Shown: one piece after another, positions 23,974-32,140 of the stretch
Layout of the letters: each line of letters opens with the position of its first letter
How positions within the stretch are numbered: the stretch's first letter is position 1
Assembly (NCBI GenBank): GCA_018266895.1
Contig: JAFDZQ010000020.1
Location: 1 to 34,953 of the forward strand
Reading direction: 5' to 3'
From: Bacteroidota bacterium
GTDB lineage: Bacteria; Bacteroidota; Ignavibacteria; Tepidaquicellales; Tepidaquicellaceae
DNA length: 34,953 nucleotides
Notes under the pieces: generated by a model
The model's database searches: none
Seen by the model: only the letters and a program-made list of their open reading frames with translations
What the model was told of the DNA's origin: nothing
Position numbers and translations under genes: made by a program

Positions 23974-25545
23974 TTAAAAGTTTGTTCTGTATTTTATTTT
24001 TCCCGAACTTATGAATTTTATGAAGTCATACCCTGTGATTTTCACTGTCGTCAGCGGAGGAGGTATGAGTTCAGGATCGGTATAAAGTTTGTAATCGTAA
24101 ATTATTTTTCCCATTCTCTTTAACATACTTATCTGAATACTGTCAAGTTCGGCGTTGAAAACTGTTGTATTCGGATTTAATACTGTTCCGTTTACACCTA
24201 CAGCCGCAGCATTTACGACTATAGTTGAATCGATGTTATTGCCTGCAATTTTTGAGATTGAGAATAAAGGGACAAACGAAGAGTCAAGAATCAGAATTCT
24301 GGCAACAGTTTTCAAAGGTAAATGATTTTCCGCAAAAAGGGTAAAATTCATATTCTTAACAAAATCCATCTGTTTTCTCTGATCCTCGTCACTGATTCCC
24401 GCATCGGCAGTATCGGAGAAAACAACCGGTTGAGTAATGCTTACATCGAGCGGTACCTGAATTATAAGTTTAATCGATATACTGTCAGTGTTTCTTACAG
24501 TTCCTTCTTTGTATCCGGAATTCAAAACATCATACCTTGTCATTCTTATGACTTTAGGAATGTTATTTATGAATTCGAGTATATTGCTGTTGCTTTCATT
24601 AATGGCAAACGCAACAGAATCCCTGTCCTGATTTAATGAAAGAGTAAACACAGAGTCAACAGGATCTCCCGGAATTCCGTTTCGGAGATATTTAAGTCTC
24701 ACTTTATTTCCGTTTTTATTTTCACCGGTTATGGATATATGAGAAAAATCCACTTTAAACAGGTCATTAAATTTTTTCAGGATCAGAAAATTTTTGTCCG
24801 GTGTGATATGAGCGAAATTCAGTTCTCCCTGAGGCACATCCGATCCGAACGGATCAATTACTTCATCTGAAGTAATGCTTGTGCTTACAGGCTTAAGTTT
24901 CCCTTCAATAAATTTTATTGAATACTCCGAAAGACTGTAACTGAAATTCACAGGTACGGGACCGGAGGAATTAAATATGATTTTCAGTTTCAGTCTGTTA
25001 TCAGGAATACTGTTTAGTATGAAATATTCCGTCAGATTAAATTTTACGGTTTGTTGCGATCCGGAAGGAACATTTGTCTGAATCCTCGCAGTATCATTAT
25101 CCGGAACACTGAAAAGATTTTTCAAAACTGCATTTACTGAATAATCCTGATTAGTATTGTTGTAAAAAGTAAAGCTGAGGACTCCGCTTAAGAATTCCGC
25201 TTTACGGATAAATGTCGAATCATCAATCACTACCGCAGTATCAATCTGAAAAGTGCTCACTGCAGTTACATTTGTCAGAGGATAGCCGTCAAAGCGAATG
25301 TCTTCGCCGAATTTTCTGATGTAAGAGGATTCTCCGAACAGGAATACAGTTCCATTATCCGAAGAATCATAACCGACATTACCGCTTCTCTTCAGAATAT
25401 CAAATATATCAAAACTCTTCTGAGAGAAAGGCAGACTGATATTTGTATCCCAGTTCGGCATAGTTGGTTCTTTGATTTCACAACCGGAAAAAAAATATGT
25501 GAAAAGTATATACATCAGGGTAAGGTACAAATAATATTTATTCAA
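23974..25545 (-). CDS. Large lipoprotein of unknown function, paired with the barrel gene
   Basis: About 523 residues, with no family I recognise. I choose the TTG at 25545 because it gives an ideal lipoprotein signal, MNKYYLYLTLMYILFTYFFSGC, with lipobox FSGC. A longer form from TTG 25578 adds MQEFNPQNQSL, an acidic n-region that would suit a signal less well; an ATG at 25515 would leave a shorter signal. After the lipidated cysteine the protein is rich in beta-strand-like, Ser/Asn/Asp-rich sequence (NYSVNAVLKNLFSVP, VPVNFSYSLSEYSI), as in surface-exposed beta-sandwich proteins. PTMPNWDTNISLPF near the mature start resembles a motif common in such lipoproteins. The stop is ten bases before the barrel gene, so a lipoprotein-barrel pair is likely. 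Confidence 0.72.
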   Translation of the reverse strand: MNKYYLYLTLMYILFTYFFSGCEIKEPTMPNWDTNISLPFSQKSFDIFDILKRSGNVGYDSSDNGTVFLFGESSYIRKFGEDIRFDGYPLTNVTAVSTFQIDTAVVIDDSTFIRKAEFLSGVLSFTFYNNTNQDYSVNAVLKNLFSVPDNDTARIQTNVPSGSQQTVKFNLTEYFILNSIPDNRLKLKIIFNSSGPVPVNFSYSLSEYSIKFIEGKLKPVSTSITSDEVIDPFGSDVPQGELNFAHITPDKNFLILKKFNDLFKVDFSHISITGENKNGNKVRLKYLRNGIPGDPVDSVFTLSLNQDRDSVAFAINESNSNILEFINNIPKVIRMTRYDVLNSGYKEGTVRNTDSISIKLIIQVPLDVSITQPVVFSDTADAGISDEDQRKQMDFVKNMNFTLFAENHLPLKTVARILILDSSFVPLFSISKIAGNNIDSTIVVNAAAVGVNGTVLNPNTTVFNAELDSIQISMLKRMGKIIYDYKLYTDPELIPPPLTTVKITGYDFIKFISSGKIKYRTNF

Positions 25546-25578
25546 TAAAGATTGGTTTTGAGGATTAAATTCCTGCAA

Positions 25579-25932
25579 ATTATCAAAACCCTTATTAAAA
25601 AAAAGTGTAAAATTTATTTAAAAAATTTTCTCCGCTTCAATGCTCTTCAATATATTTTAAACATCAGGTAACAATTTGATTTTTTATGTAAGCAAAATGA
25701 ATGTATCATTATAAACTTAACCCCGTTCTGCTCTTATTGACTTCAGGATAAAAACGGCATTCAAAAAATCACTATACGGACGAAAGTTTCTCCGGTTGCA
25801 TTTTATGAAGTCATTATACATATATGGTAATTTGATTTGAAGTTTTATATTTTAAAGTGAAATCCCTGACCCTCATCTTACATTATATTTTTTTACCGGA
25901 TCAAACAAATCCATAAACATTTTCCGGGGAGT
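25579..25932. other. 354-base divergent intergenic region
   Basis: No gene is visible between the two divergently transcribed surface-protein genes. On the minus strand, TTGAAG followed by an 18-base gap and TAAATT could serve the lipoprotein gene, but the match is weak. On the plus strand I find no promoter with the 17-base architecture for the gene at 25933. The DNA is AT-rich with no clear repeats. Confidence 0.5.
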
Positions 25933-28812
25933 ATGAAAAGGAAATCAATAATATTTCTGGCTTTAATGCTATTTTTTGTTTCGTTTGAAAATGCAAACTC
26001 GCAGTTCGTCAATTTCGGAAGAAATAAAGTTCAGTATTCAGATTTTGAATGGAACATTCTCCGGACTGAACATTTTCAGATTTATTTTTACAAAGAAGCA
26101 AAAGAGCTGGCTGAAATCGGCGCTAATTATGCTGAAGAAAGCTATACATTCCTTCAGCAGAAATTCAATCATTCTCTGATAGATACGGTTCCTATAATTT
26201 TTTATTCCTCACCTCTTCATTTCAAGCAGACAAACACAACACCCGGATTCATTCCCGACGGTGTCGGAGGATTTTTTGAATTTATCAAAGGAAGAGTCGT
26301 CATTCCGTTTGAAGGTTCGCTTTTTCAGTTCAAACATGTGATAAGGCATGAGCTGACTCATGTTTTCATGACAAGCAAGATAGGTAATATACAGCGTCTT
26401 CACAGAAAGTCTCCCGATCAGTCTCCGCCGCTTTGGTTTACTGAAGGACTTGCCGAACTCTTTTCCGCGAAGTGGGACACACAGGCGGAAATGGTGCTTA
26501 AGGATGCAGTTCTCAGCGGATATATTGCAGGACTCGATGACTGGGAAAGATTTTACGGAACATATTTCATGTATAAATTAGGGCAGAATGTACTGGAGTA
26601 TATTTCTGAAAAATACGGTGAAGATAAAATACTGCAGCTTGTGGAAAACTTCTGGATTGATGATAATTTTTCAAATGTAATGAAAACTACAATAGGAAAA
26701 GATTACGCTCAGTTTGACAATGAATATCTTTACCATCTTGAAAAAAAATATTTTCCGCAGTTAAAGGATTCTGATAATCCTTCGAGGGTCACTAAGGATT
26801 TGTATTCCGAAACCTTTGCGCACAAACCCGTTTACACTGATTTCGGCGGGAAAAAGGAAGTGTATTTTATCGGAAACAAAACCGGATTCACGAGCATTTA
26901 TAAAATCAGTCTGAAATCAAATTCCAAACCGGAACTTGTGATAGAAGGCGAATCAAGTGATGAATTTGAGCAGTTCCATTTTTTCAGAACCGGACTGGAT
27001 ATTTCCGGATCCGGCAAACTTGCTTTTGTAACTCAGAAAGGAAACTCCGATGCAATACATGTGCTTGACATAAAAAGCGGCAATCTCATAGCCGATTATA
27101 CTTTTAAAGACATTGTAAGCATTGGTTCTCCTTCATGGAGCCGTGATGGCAGGATGCTGGTTTTCTCCGCATCTGATTTCAGCGGAAGCACGGATCTGTA
27201 TTTACTGGAGACTGACTCCGGAAAGCTCAGAAAGCTCACAAACGATTATTACGATGACAGAGATCCTGACATTTCTCCGGACGGAAAGAAAATTATTTTT
27301 TCTTCTGACAGAACCACTTTTGGAAATGAAAGCGGTTATAATCTGTTTTTATTCGATCTTGCTACAGGTAACATTGATTATCTGACAATAGGAAGGCAGA
27401 CTGATTCTTCGCCGCATTTCTCGGATGACGGTTCGAAAATAATATTCACATCAACTGCTGACGGTCCTCAGAATATCTGGATGATAGATTTAAAAAAAAC
27501 ACTTACCTCGAAATCCCTAAATTCAGGTATAAATTCTTTTACGAATGATTCAGGGATAGATTATGACAGTCTTGAAATGAGAAAGATAACAAATTTTACA
27601 ACTGCAGGTTATGACCCTGACTGGGCGGGAGATGATAAAATAGTTTTTTCAGTATTTGAAGGTTCCGCAATAAGCATAAAAATGCTGAACGGGATCAGTG
27701 AAAGATATGACAGCAGCAAGACTTTCAGAAAAATCGATCTGAACCTGAAAGGAGAGAACTGGACAGCAGGTAAAATAAAAAGCACTCCGGAAAAAAATTC
27801 ACTTAAATATGAAAAAAGATTTTCACTAGATATTGCGACTACTGCTTTAAATGTGGATCCGGTTTTCGGCGCAAATACAGGCGGAATAATTTCACTGAGT
27901 GATCTTCTGGGAAACGAAAAATATTATTTCCTGGTATTCAATAATTCAAACGGCGATTCCGAATTCTGGAAAAGTTTTAATATCGCAATATCAAAATATT
28001 CGGTTGAGAAAAGACTTAACTATGCTTACGGAATTTACCATTTATCCGGAAGAAGATATGATCTCAGGGAATCTGACCAGTCTTTTTTTGAAAGACTTTA
28101 CGGAGGTTATCTGAGTCTTGCATATCCGCTGTCATTTTTCAGGAGAATTGAAATGACTGTAAGTCTTGCTCAGTCATCTCGAAGTTTTGATTTTCTTGAT
28201 AATTCCAGATCTCTTCTGCTTTCAAATTACATAAGTTATGTCAGGGATAATTCGCTTTGGGCGTGGACGGGTCCTCTTGACGGGGAGCGACTGAATGTTA
28301 CACTGGGATATACCACTGACATTGCAAATTCAAACACAAATTATTTCTCGCTGTTCTTTGATTACAGGAAGTATTTCAGGATCGGAACTCCCTCGGCATT
28401 AGCGCTGAGGACTCAGTTTTTCATGAATGAGGGGAAAGAAGCAAGGAGATTTTTTATCGGGGGAAGCTGGTCATTGCGCGGCTGGCCGCTGAATTCAATC
28501 AGGGGAACGAAAATGTGGCAGACAAATGCAGAGCTGAGATTCCCGTTGCTGAATGTTGTGGCATTGCGGTTTCCTCTTAACATCGGTTTAGATTTTCCGG
28601 GGATCCGCGGGGCATTATTCTTTGATGCCGGAAATGCCTGGGACACAAAGCAGAATTACGGCATTACAAGAGGAAGCATAGGAGCAGGCTTAAGAATGAA
28701 TCTGTTCGGAGCAATTGTTTTAAGATATGATCTGGGAAAAAGAATTGAAAATAATTTCAAAACGCTTCAGGGAAATTTATTTCATAATTTTTATTTCGGT
28801 TATGATTTCTGA
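25933..28812 (+). CDS. Three-part surface protein: MA-like zinc peptidase, TolB-like propeller, Omp85-type barrel
   Basis: A 959-residue exported protein (signal peptide 1-23, ending ANSQ). Residues ~35-250 form a gluzincin peptidase related to the MA-like family: HELTH at 139-143 supplies the zinc histidines and catalytic glutamate, and WFTEGLAE (168-175) the third ligand. Residues ~270-570 contain PD40/TolB-type blades, for example GSPSWSRDGRMLVFSASDF, DPDISPDGKKIIFSSDR and SSPHFSDDGSKIIFTST. From about 620 to the end is a beta-barrel of Omp85/BamA-TamA type: GGSWSLRGWPLNSIRGTKMW, then LRFPLLNVVALRFP, FFDAGNAWD and a terminal FYFGYDF. The protease and propeller would hang on a membrane-embedded barrel, probably at the outer membrane. 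Its substrate is unknown. It stands alone between a divergent and a convergent neighbour. Confidence 0.9.
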   Translation: MKRKSIIFLALMLFFVSFENANSQFVNFGRNKVQYSDFEWNILRTEHFQIYFYKEAKELAEIGANYAEESYTFLQQKFNHSLIDTVPIIFYSSPLHFKQTNTTPGFIPDGVGGFFEFIKGRVVIPFEGSLFQFKHVIRHELTHVFMTSKIGNIQRLHRKSPDQSPPLWFTEGLAELFSAKWDTQAEMVLKDAVLSGYIAGLDDWERFYGTYFMYKLGQNVLEYISEKYGEDKILQLVENFWIDDNFSNVMKTTIGKDYAQFDNEYLYHLEKKYFPQLKDSDNPSRVTKDLYSETFAHKPVYTDFGGKKEVYFIGNKTGFTSIYKISLKSNSKPELVIEGESSDEFEQFHFFRTGLDISGSGKLAFVTQKGNSDAIHVLDIKSGNLIADYTFKDIVSIGSPSWSRDGRMLVFSASDFSGSTDLYLLETDSGKLRKLTNDYYDDRDPDISPDGKKIIFSSDRTTFGNESGYNLFLFDLATGNIDYLTIGRQTDSSPHFSDDGSKIIFTSTADGPQNIWMIDLKKTLTSKSLNSGINSFTNDSGIDYDSLEMRKITNFTTAGYDPDWAGDDKIVFSVFEGSAISIKMLNGISERYDSSKTFRKIDLNLKGENWTAGKIKSTPEKNSLKYEKRFSLDIATTALNVDPVFGANTGGIISLSDLLGNEKYYFLVFNNSNGDSEFWKSFNIAISKYSVEKRLNYAYGIYHLSGRRYDLRESDQSFFERLYGGYLSLAYPLSFFRRIEMTVSLAQSSRSFDFLDNSRSLLLSNYISYVRDNSLWAWTGPLDGERLNVTLGYTTDIANSNTNYFSLFFDYRKYFRIGTPSALALRTQFFMNEGKEARRFFIGGSWSLRGWPLNSIRGTKMWQTNAELRFPLLNVVALRFPLNIGLDFPGIRGALFFDAGNAWDTKQNYGITRGSIGAGLRMNLFGAIVLRYDLGKRIENNFKTLQGNLFHNFYFGYDF

Positions 28813-28840
28813 GAAATAAATGTTCAGGGAATACTTCTGC

Positions 28841-29491
28841 CTACGCCAAAGGTACATAGTTGCCGATGAGCAGATCAAGAACTTTTCCCGCTATGTGATC
28901 AGCAAGGTCATTGAAATCTTTCGGATTGTATTCGAAACTCGGCATCGCGGGAACTATCTTGCCACCCGCATCAATAATCTTAAGCATATTGCCGAGATGA
29001 ATTTTATTCAAAGGAGTTTCACGAGGAACGATGACAAGAGGTTTTGAATATGAAAAAGCGTAATCTGCAGATTTTTCTATGAGATTTTTACATTCACCGT
29101 TTGCTATTCCTCCTACAAATCCCATTGAACAGGGACAGATTATCATGCCGTAACACAAATAATCATTCGTAAAAATTTCAGACTTAAGGTCAAGGTTATT
29201 ATAAAATGTAACATTTGATTTCAGAAGAATTATTTCCGGAAAAAGAGACGTAAGGTTTGAAGGAGTCAGTTCAACGCCGCATTCCTTGTAAAGAGTATAA
29301 GCCGCATATTCCGATAAAATCAGACCCACATTAAAATCATTCAAAAGCAAAGCTCTGAGCATTCTTAAACCGTAAATAGCGCCGCTGGTGCCGGTCATTG
29401 CTAAAATAATATTTTTCCCTTCACCGTCAATGTTTTTTATAAGGGATGAAGTTTCAGTCTGTAAAAGCGATGAAGATTTTTCGTTTGACAT
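28841..29491 (-). CDS. ubiX: UbiX-type flavin prenyltransferase
   Basis: A 216-residue flavoprotein of the UbiX/PAD1 family. It shows IILAMTGTSGAIYGLRML near residue 28 (FMN phosphate site), the conserved IICPCSMGFVGGIANGECKNL near 117 and LVIVPRETPLNKIHLGNMLK near 151. UbiX attaches a dimethylallyl group to FMN, making the prenylated cofactor of UbiD-type decarboxylases used in ubiquinone or menaquinone-related and aromatic decarboxylation. No ubiD lies in the window. The N-terminal ~25 residues (MSNEKSSSLLQTETSSLIKN) are a polar extension compared with many UbiX proteins. It follows the permease gene by ten bases and converges with the large surface-protein gene 28 bases away; I see no terminator hairpin in that gap. 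Confidence 0.93.
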   Translation of the reverse strand: MSNEKSSSLLQTETSSLIKNIDGEGKNIILAMTGTSGAIYGLRMLRALLLNDFNVGLILSEYAAYTLYKECGVELTPSNLTSLFPEIILLKSNVTFYNNLDLKSEIFTNDYLCYGMIICPCSMGFVGGIANGECKNLIEKSADYAFSYSKPLVIVPRETPLNKIHLGNMLKIIDAGGKIVPAMPSFEYNPKDFNDLADHIAGKVLDLLIGNYVPLA

Positions 29492-29501
29492 AAAATTGTT
29501 T

Positions 29502-31061
29502 TTAATTTCTGTTAATCAGATAAGAAAGTATCAGCATTAAAACAACCGATATTAATACAAATATAATATTTTGGAAAACAAAAATCTGAATTAAAAACAG
29601 AACTACTCCGGTGATCATTGCAATAAGTATCTCTAAAAATTTTGACGCAGAATTGAACTTTGTGCTTTCCAGCGTAAAAGGATAAACATTGTCAAACAAA
29701 AGGGTTATTGAATTTATAAAATAAACCGAAGATGAGACAAAAAGTATATTCAGCAAGACCGTAATAAAATCCGCTTTAAAGCAAAGCAAAACAAAAATCA
29801 GAATAACGACCGGCAGAAGATAATTTATATAAACATATTTATTAGCGCCTTTTATGACCGATCCTTTTTCCTTAAGAGGAAGGGATTCGTAAATCCATTC
29901 CGTCCCTGACGTATTTTCATCCATTATCTTGGTATTGGAAATTAAGAGTCTTGAACTCATAAGAAGAGTCAGCGATACCGAAGGGCTTATAAGCATAAAT
30001 GCAGTGCTGAAAAACGAACCGGGTTCTGACATCTTGTTGAAAAAAAGAAGACGGGGCAAACCCGAAAACATTCCCACAATCACAAGTATCAGAGGCATAA
30101 ATGCAAGCGGAAAATATTTCAGCTTCAGGAATCTCGAATTGCGGATCTGATTTTTTACAAGATTATATGAAGCTGTTTCATAATTATCCGACAAAAGATA
30201 TCTCTCTGCTGCTTTTTTTAAAAAAGAAAATCTGTTTACCCGTAATCCGTATTCTTTTTTTCTGTTCAGCTTCAGAGACTTTTCGACAAGCGAGGCATAG
30301 TTTCCTGAAACCGTAAAGTAAAGCAGAAAAATCAGTGACAGAAAAATTATCAGGCATAACAGAAAATAAATTTCGCTGTATACTGCTTTTAAAAAAAAAG
30401 TCTGCGGGAGATATCCGGTAAATTGTTCATTAACAATGCTTATTTTTTCAAGAATTATACCGGGTTTTACGGATCTGCGGGATGAAAGAGATGTAGAGTA
30501 AAAAATAAATACAAAGAAAATTAACTGAATTAAATTAAGAATCAGATGAGCTTTGCCCGGAAAATATTTCAGTATTGTGATGTAGAAAAGTATTAATACG
30601 GTTAATACCGAGAAACAGAACATTATGTTTGTAAATGCATACTGTATCGTGCCGGTTAAATTATTTTCAAACATATAAAAAACAACCGTTTGCGGGAGAG
30701 CTGCACAAATAACAAAAAACAATATGAATAAAACCGCTGATAGAAATTTGGAAATAAAAAGCGCTTTGCTTTCAACCGGAAGAGATCTCAAAACATCAAT
30801 GCTTCTGTTGGCGAGAAACAAATTGTCGAAGTCATTCAGAACAAGGAAAGCGGACATAAAAAGGCAGGAAGTAAAAGTAAGTATCACATAACTTTTTTCG
30901 TCAAAAATATAATAAAAGTTATATGACAGTATGGAATTTGAAAACAGATACGCGATAGCAATGCCGATTATCTTTTTCTTTCCTGAATTTTCCTTATCCC
31001 TGTAATCAAGCTTGCTGAACAGAGAAAACAGGATCTTAATCTGATTCATCATCAGAAACAT
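29502..31061 (-). CDS. Polytopic membrane protein, possibly ABC-2-type permease
   Basis: A 519-residue protein with about 11-12 hydrophobic segments. It starts immediately after the mltG stop codon (31062-31064) with ATG at 31061; ATG codons four and five positions later (MNQIKILFSLFSKLDY) are alternative starts. The segment DNLFLANRSIDVLRSLPVESKALFIS KFLSAVL near residue 80-110 resembles the membrane-entry region of ABC-2 exporter permeases, in which a phrase such as LPV-S-K leads into a transmembrane helix. No ATPase gene is adjacent, so this assignment is tentative. The middle contains a soluble loop (NRKKEYGLRVNRFSFLKKAAERYLLSDNYE). It is encoded with GT-C, mltG and ubiX genes in one direction. 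Confidence 0.7.
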   Translation of the reverse strand: MFLMMNQIKILFSLFSKLDYRDKENSGKKKIIGIAIAYLFSNSILSYNFYYIFDEKSYVILTFTSCLFMSAFLVLNDFDNLFLANRSIDVLRSLPVESKALFISKFLSAVLFILFFVICAALPQTVVFYMFENNLTGTIQYAFTNIMFCFSVLTVLILFYITILKYFPGKAHLILNLIQLIFFVFIFYSTSLSSRRSVKPGIILEKISIVNEQFTGYLPQTFFLKAVYSEIYFLLCLIIFLSLIFLLYFTVSGNYASLVEKSLKLNRKKEYGLRVNRFSFLKKAAERYLLSDNYETASYNLVKNQIRNSRFLKLKYFPLAFMPLILVIVGMFSGLPRLLFFNKMSEPGSFFSTAFMLISPSVSLTLLMSSRLLISNTKIMDENTSGTEWIYESLPLKEKGSVIKGANKYVYINYLLPVVILIFVLLCFKADFITVLLNILFVSSSVYFINSITLLFDNVYPFTLESTKFNSASKFLEILIAMITGVVLFLIQIFVFQNIIFVLISVVLMLILSYLINRN

Positions 31062-32111
31062 TTATTTTTCTTTGCTGCTTTCATTTTTCAGTTTAGCCCT
31101 GTATTCTTTTACGGCTTCCAGATGCTGCTGGTAATTTTCTGAAAATCTGTGACCGCCGTCTCCCGTAGCCACGAAAAATATATAGTTATTGGTGTCAGGG
31201 TTTAAGGCGGCTTTAATCGCATCTGTTCCGGGATTATTGATCGGACCCGGAGGAAGACCTTTTGTAAGATAAGTATTATAGGGCGAATTGATTTTAAGAT
31301 CATCATAAAGCAATCTTCTCGGACCGTCAGGAAGAATATACTGAATCGTCGGATCGGCTTCAAGCTTCATGCCTTTTCTGAGCCGGTTATTGTAAACACC
31401 TGAGATAACGGGCATTTCGTCTTTGATACGTGTCTCACCCTGAATAATGGATGCAAGGGTAATAATTCTCAGCAGGTTCGTATCACGTTTACTGTCATCT
31501 GAATCCAAAAAGTTATTATCAAGTATTTTTTTCCTGAATTCATTGAAGAGAAGATAAACAAGCTTCCTTTCGTTAAATACCGTCTGAACTTCATAAGTAT
31601 CGGGAAAAAGAAATCCTTCAAGATCCTTTATCTTTCCCTTCAGACCGATCAGACTGATGAGGGAATCATTTTTAGTTTCGGAATAAAACTTTTCTTTAGA
31701 AAGAGAGAGTTTTTTTTCTATAAGCCTTCCTATCTGCCTGATTGTATATCCTTCGGGAATTGTCAGCTTAGTGAACTGTGTGAGATTTTTGTCTGTGAGA
31801 AGATCTATGAGCTGGAGATTGTTAAGACCGTTTTTAAACAGATAACTTTTTGAAATGATCTGACTTTCTTTACCTGTAAGTTTTACGGCGGTTTTAAACA
31901 AAAATTTATCAGGAATTATACCGGCATTGTATAACCCGTCAATAATTTCGTCAAGATTTTTACCCTGCTCTACAACAAATATTTTTTCATCATCGCTTTT
32001 TCTGTAATATTTTGAATAAAAAAGCTGATAAATAATAAAAGCCGAAAGTATAATATTTGTTAAAACAAAGTATCCGTAATACTTTTTGATTTCAGAAAGT
32101 GAAAACCGCAC
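31062..32111 (-). CDS. mltG: Endolytic murein transglycosylase MltG (YceG-like)
   Basis: A 349-residue protein with one N-terminal membrane anchor (residues ~12-30), a LysM-like segment (45-110) and the YceG catalytic domain. The catalytic glutamate is Glu226 in ASIIQGETRI. The conserved GVYNNRLRKGMKLEADPTIQY, SPYNTYLTKGLPPGPINNPG and AALNPDTNNYIFFVATGDGGHRF stretches follow. MltG cuts nascent glycan strands at the inner membrane and is thought to set strand length. The start is GTG at 32111, the only one keeping the anchor; no Shine-Dalgarno is seen. It lies 29 bases after the glycosyltransferase gene and abuts the permease gene. Note that the dacB-type peptidase at 4044 is a second peptidoglycan enzyme in this window. 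Confidence 0.96.
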   Translation of the reverse strand: MRFSLSEIKKYYGYFVLTNIILSAFIIYQLFYSKYYRKSDDEKIFVVEQGKNLDEIIDGLYNAGIIPDKFLFKTAVKLTGKESQIISKSYLFKNGLNNLQLIDLLTDKNLTQFTKLTIPEGYTIRQIGRLIEKKLSLSKEKFYSETKNDSLISLIGLKGKIKDLEGFLFPDTYEVQTVFNERKLVYLLFNEFRKKILDNNFLDSDDSKRDTNLLRIITLASIIQGETRIKDEMPVISGVYNNRLRKGMKLEADPTIQYILPDGPRRLLYDDLKINSPYNTYLTKGLPPGPINNPGTDAIKAALNPDTNNYIFFVATGDGGHRFSENYQQHLEAVKEYRAKLKNESSKEK

Positions 32112-32140
32112 ATGGAATAATTGAAATATAAAAAAACTGT

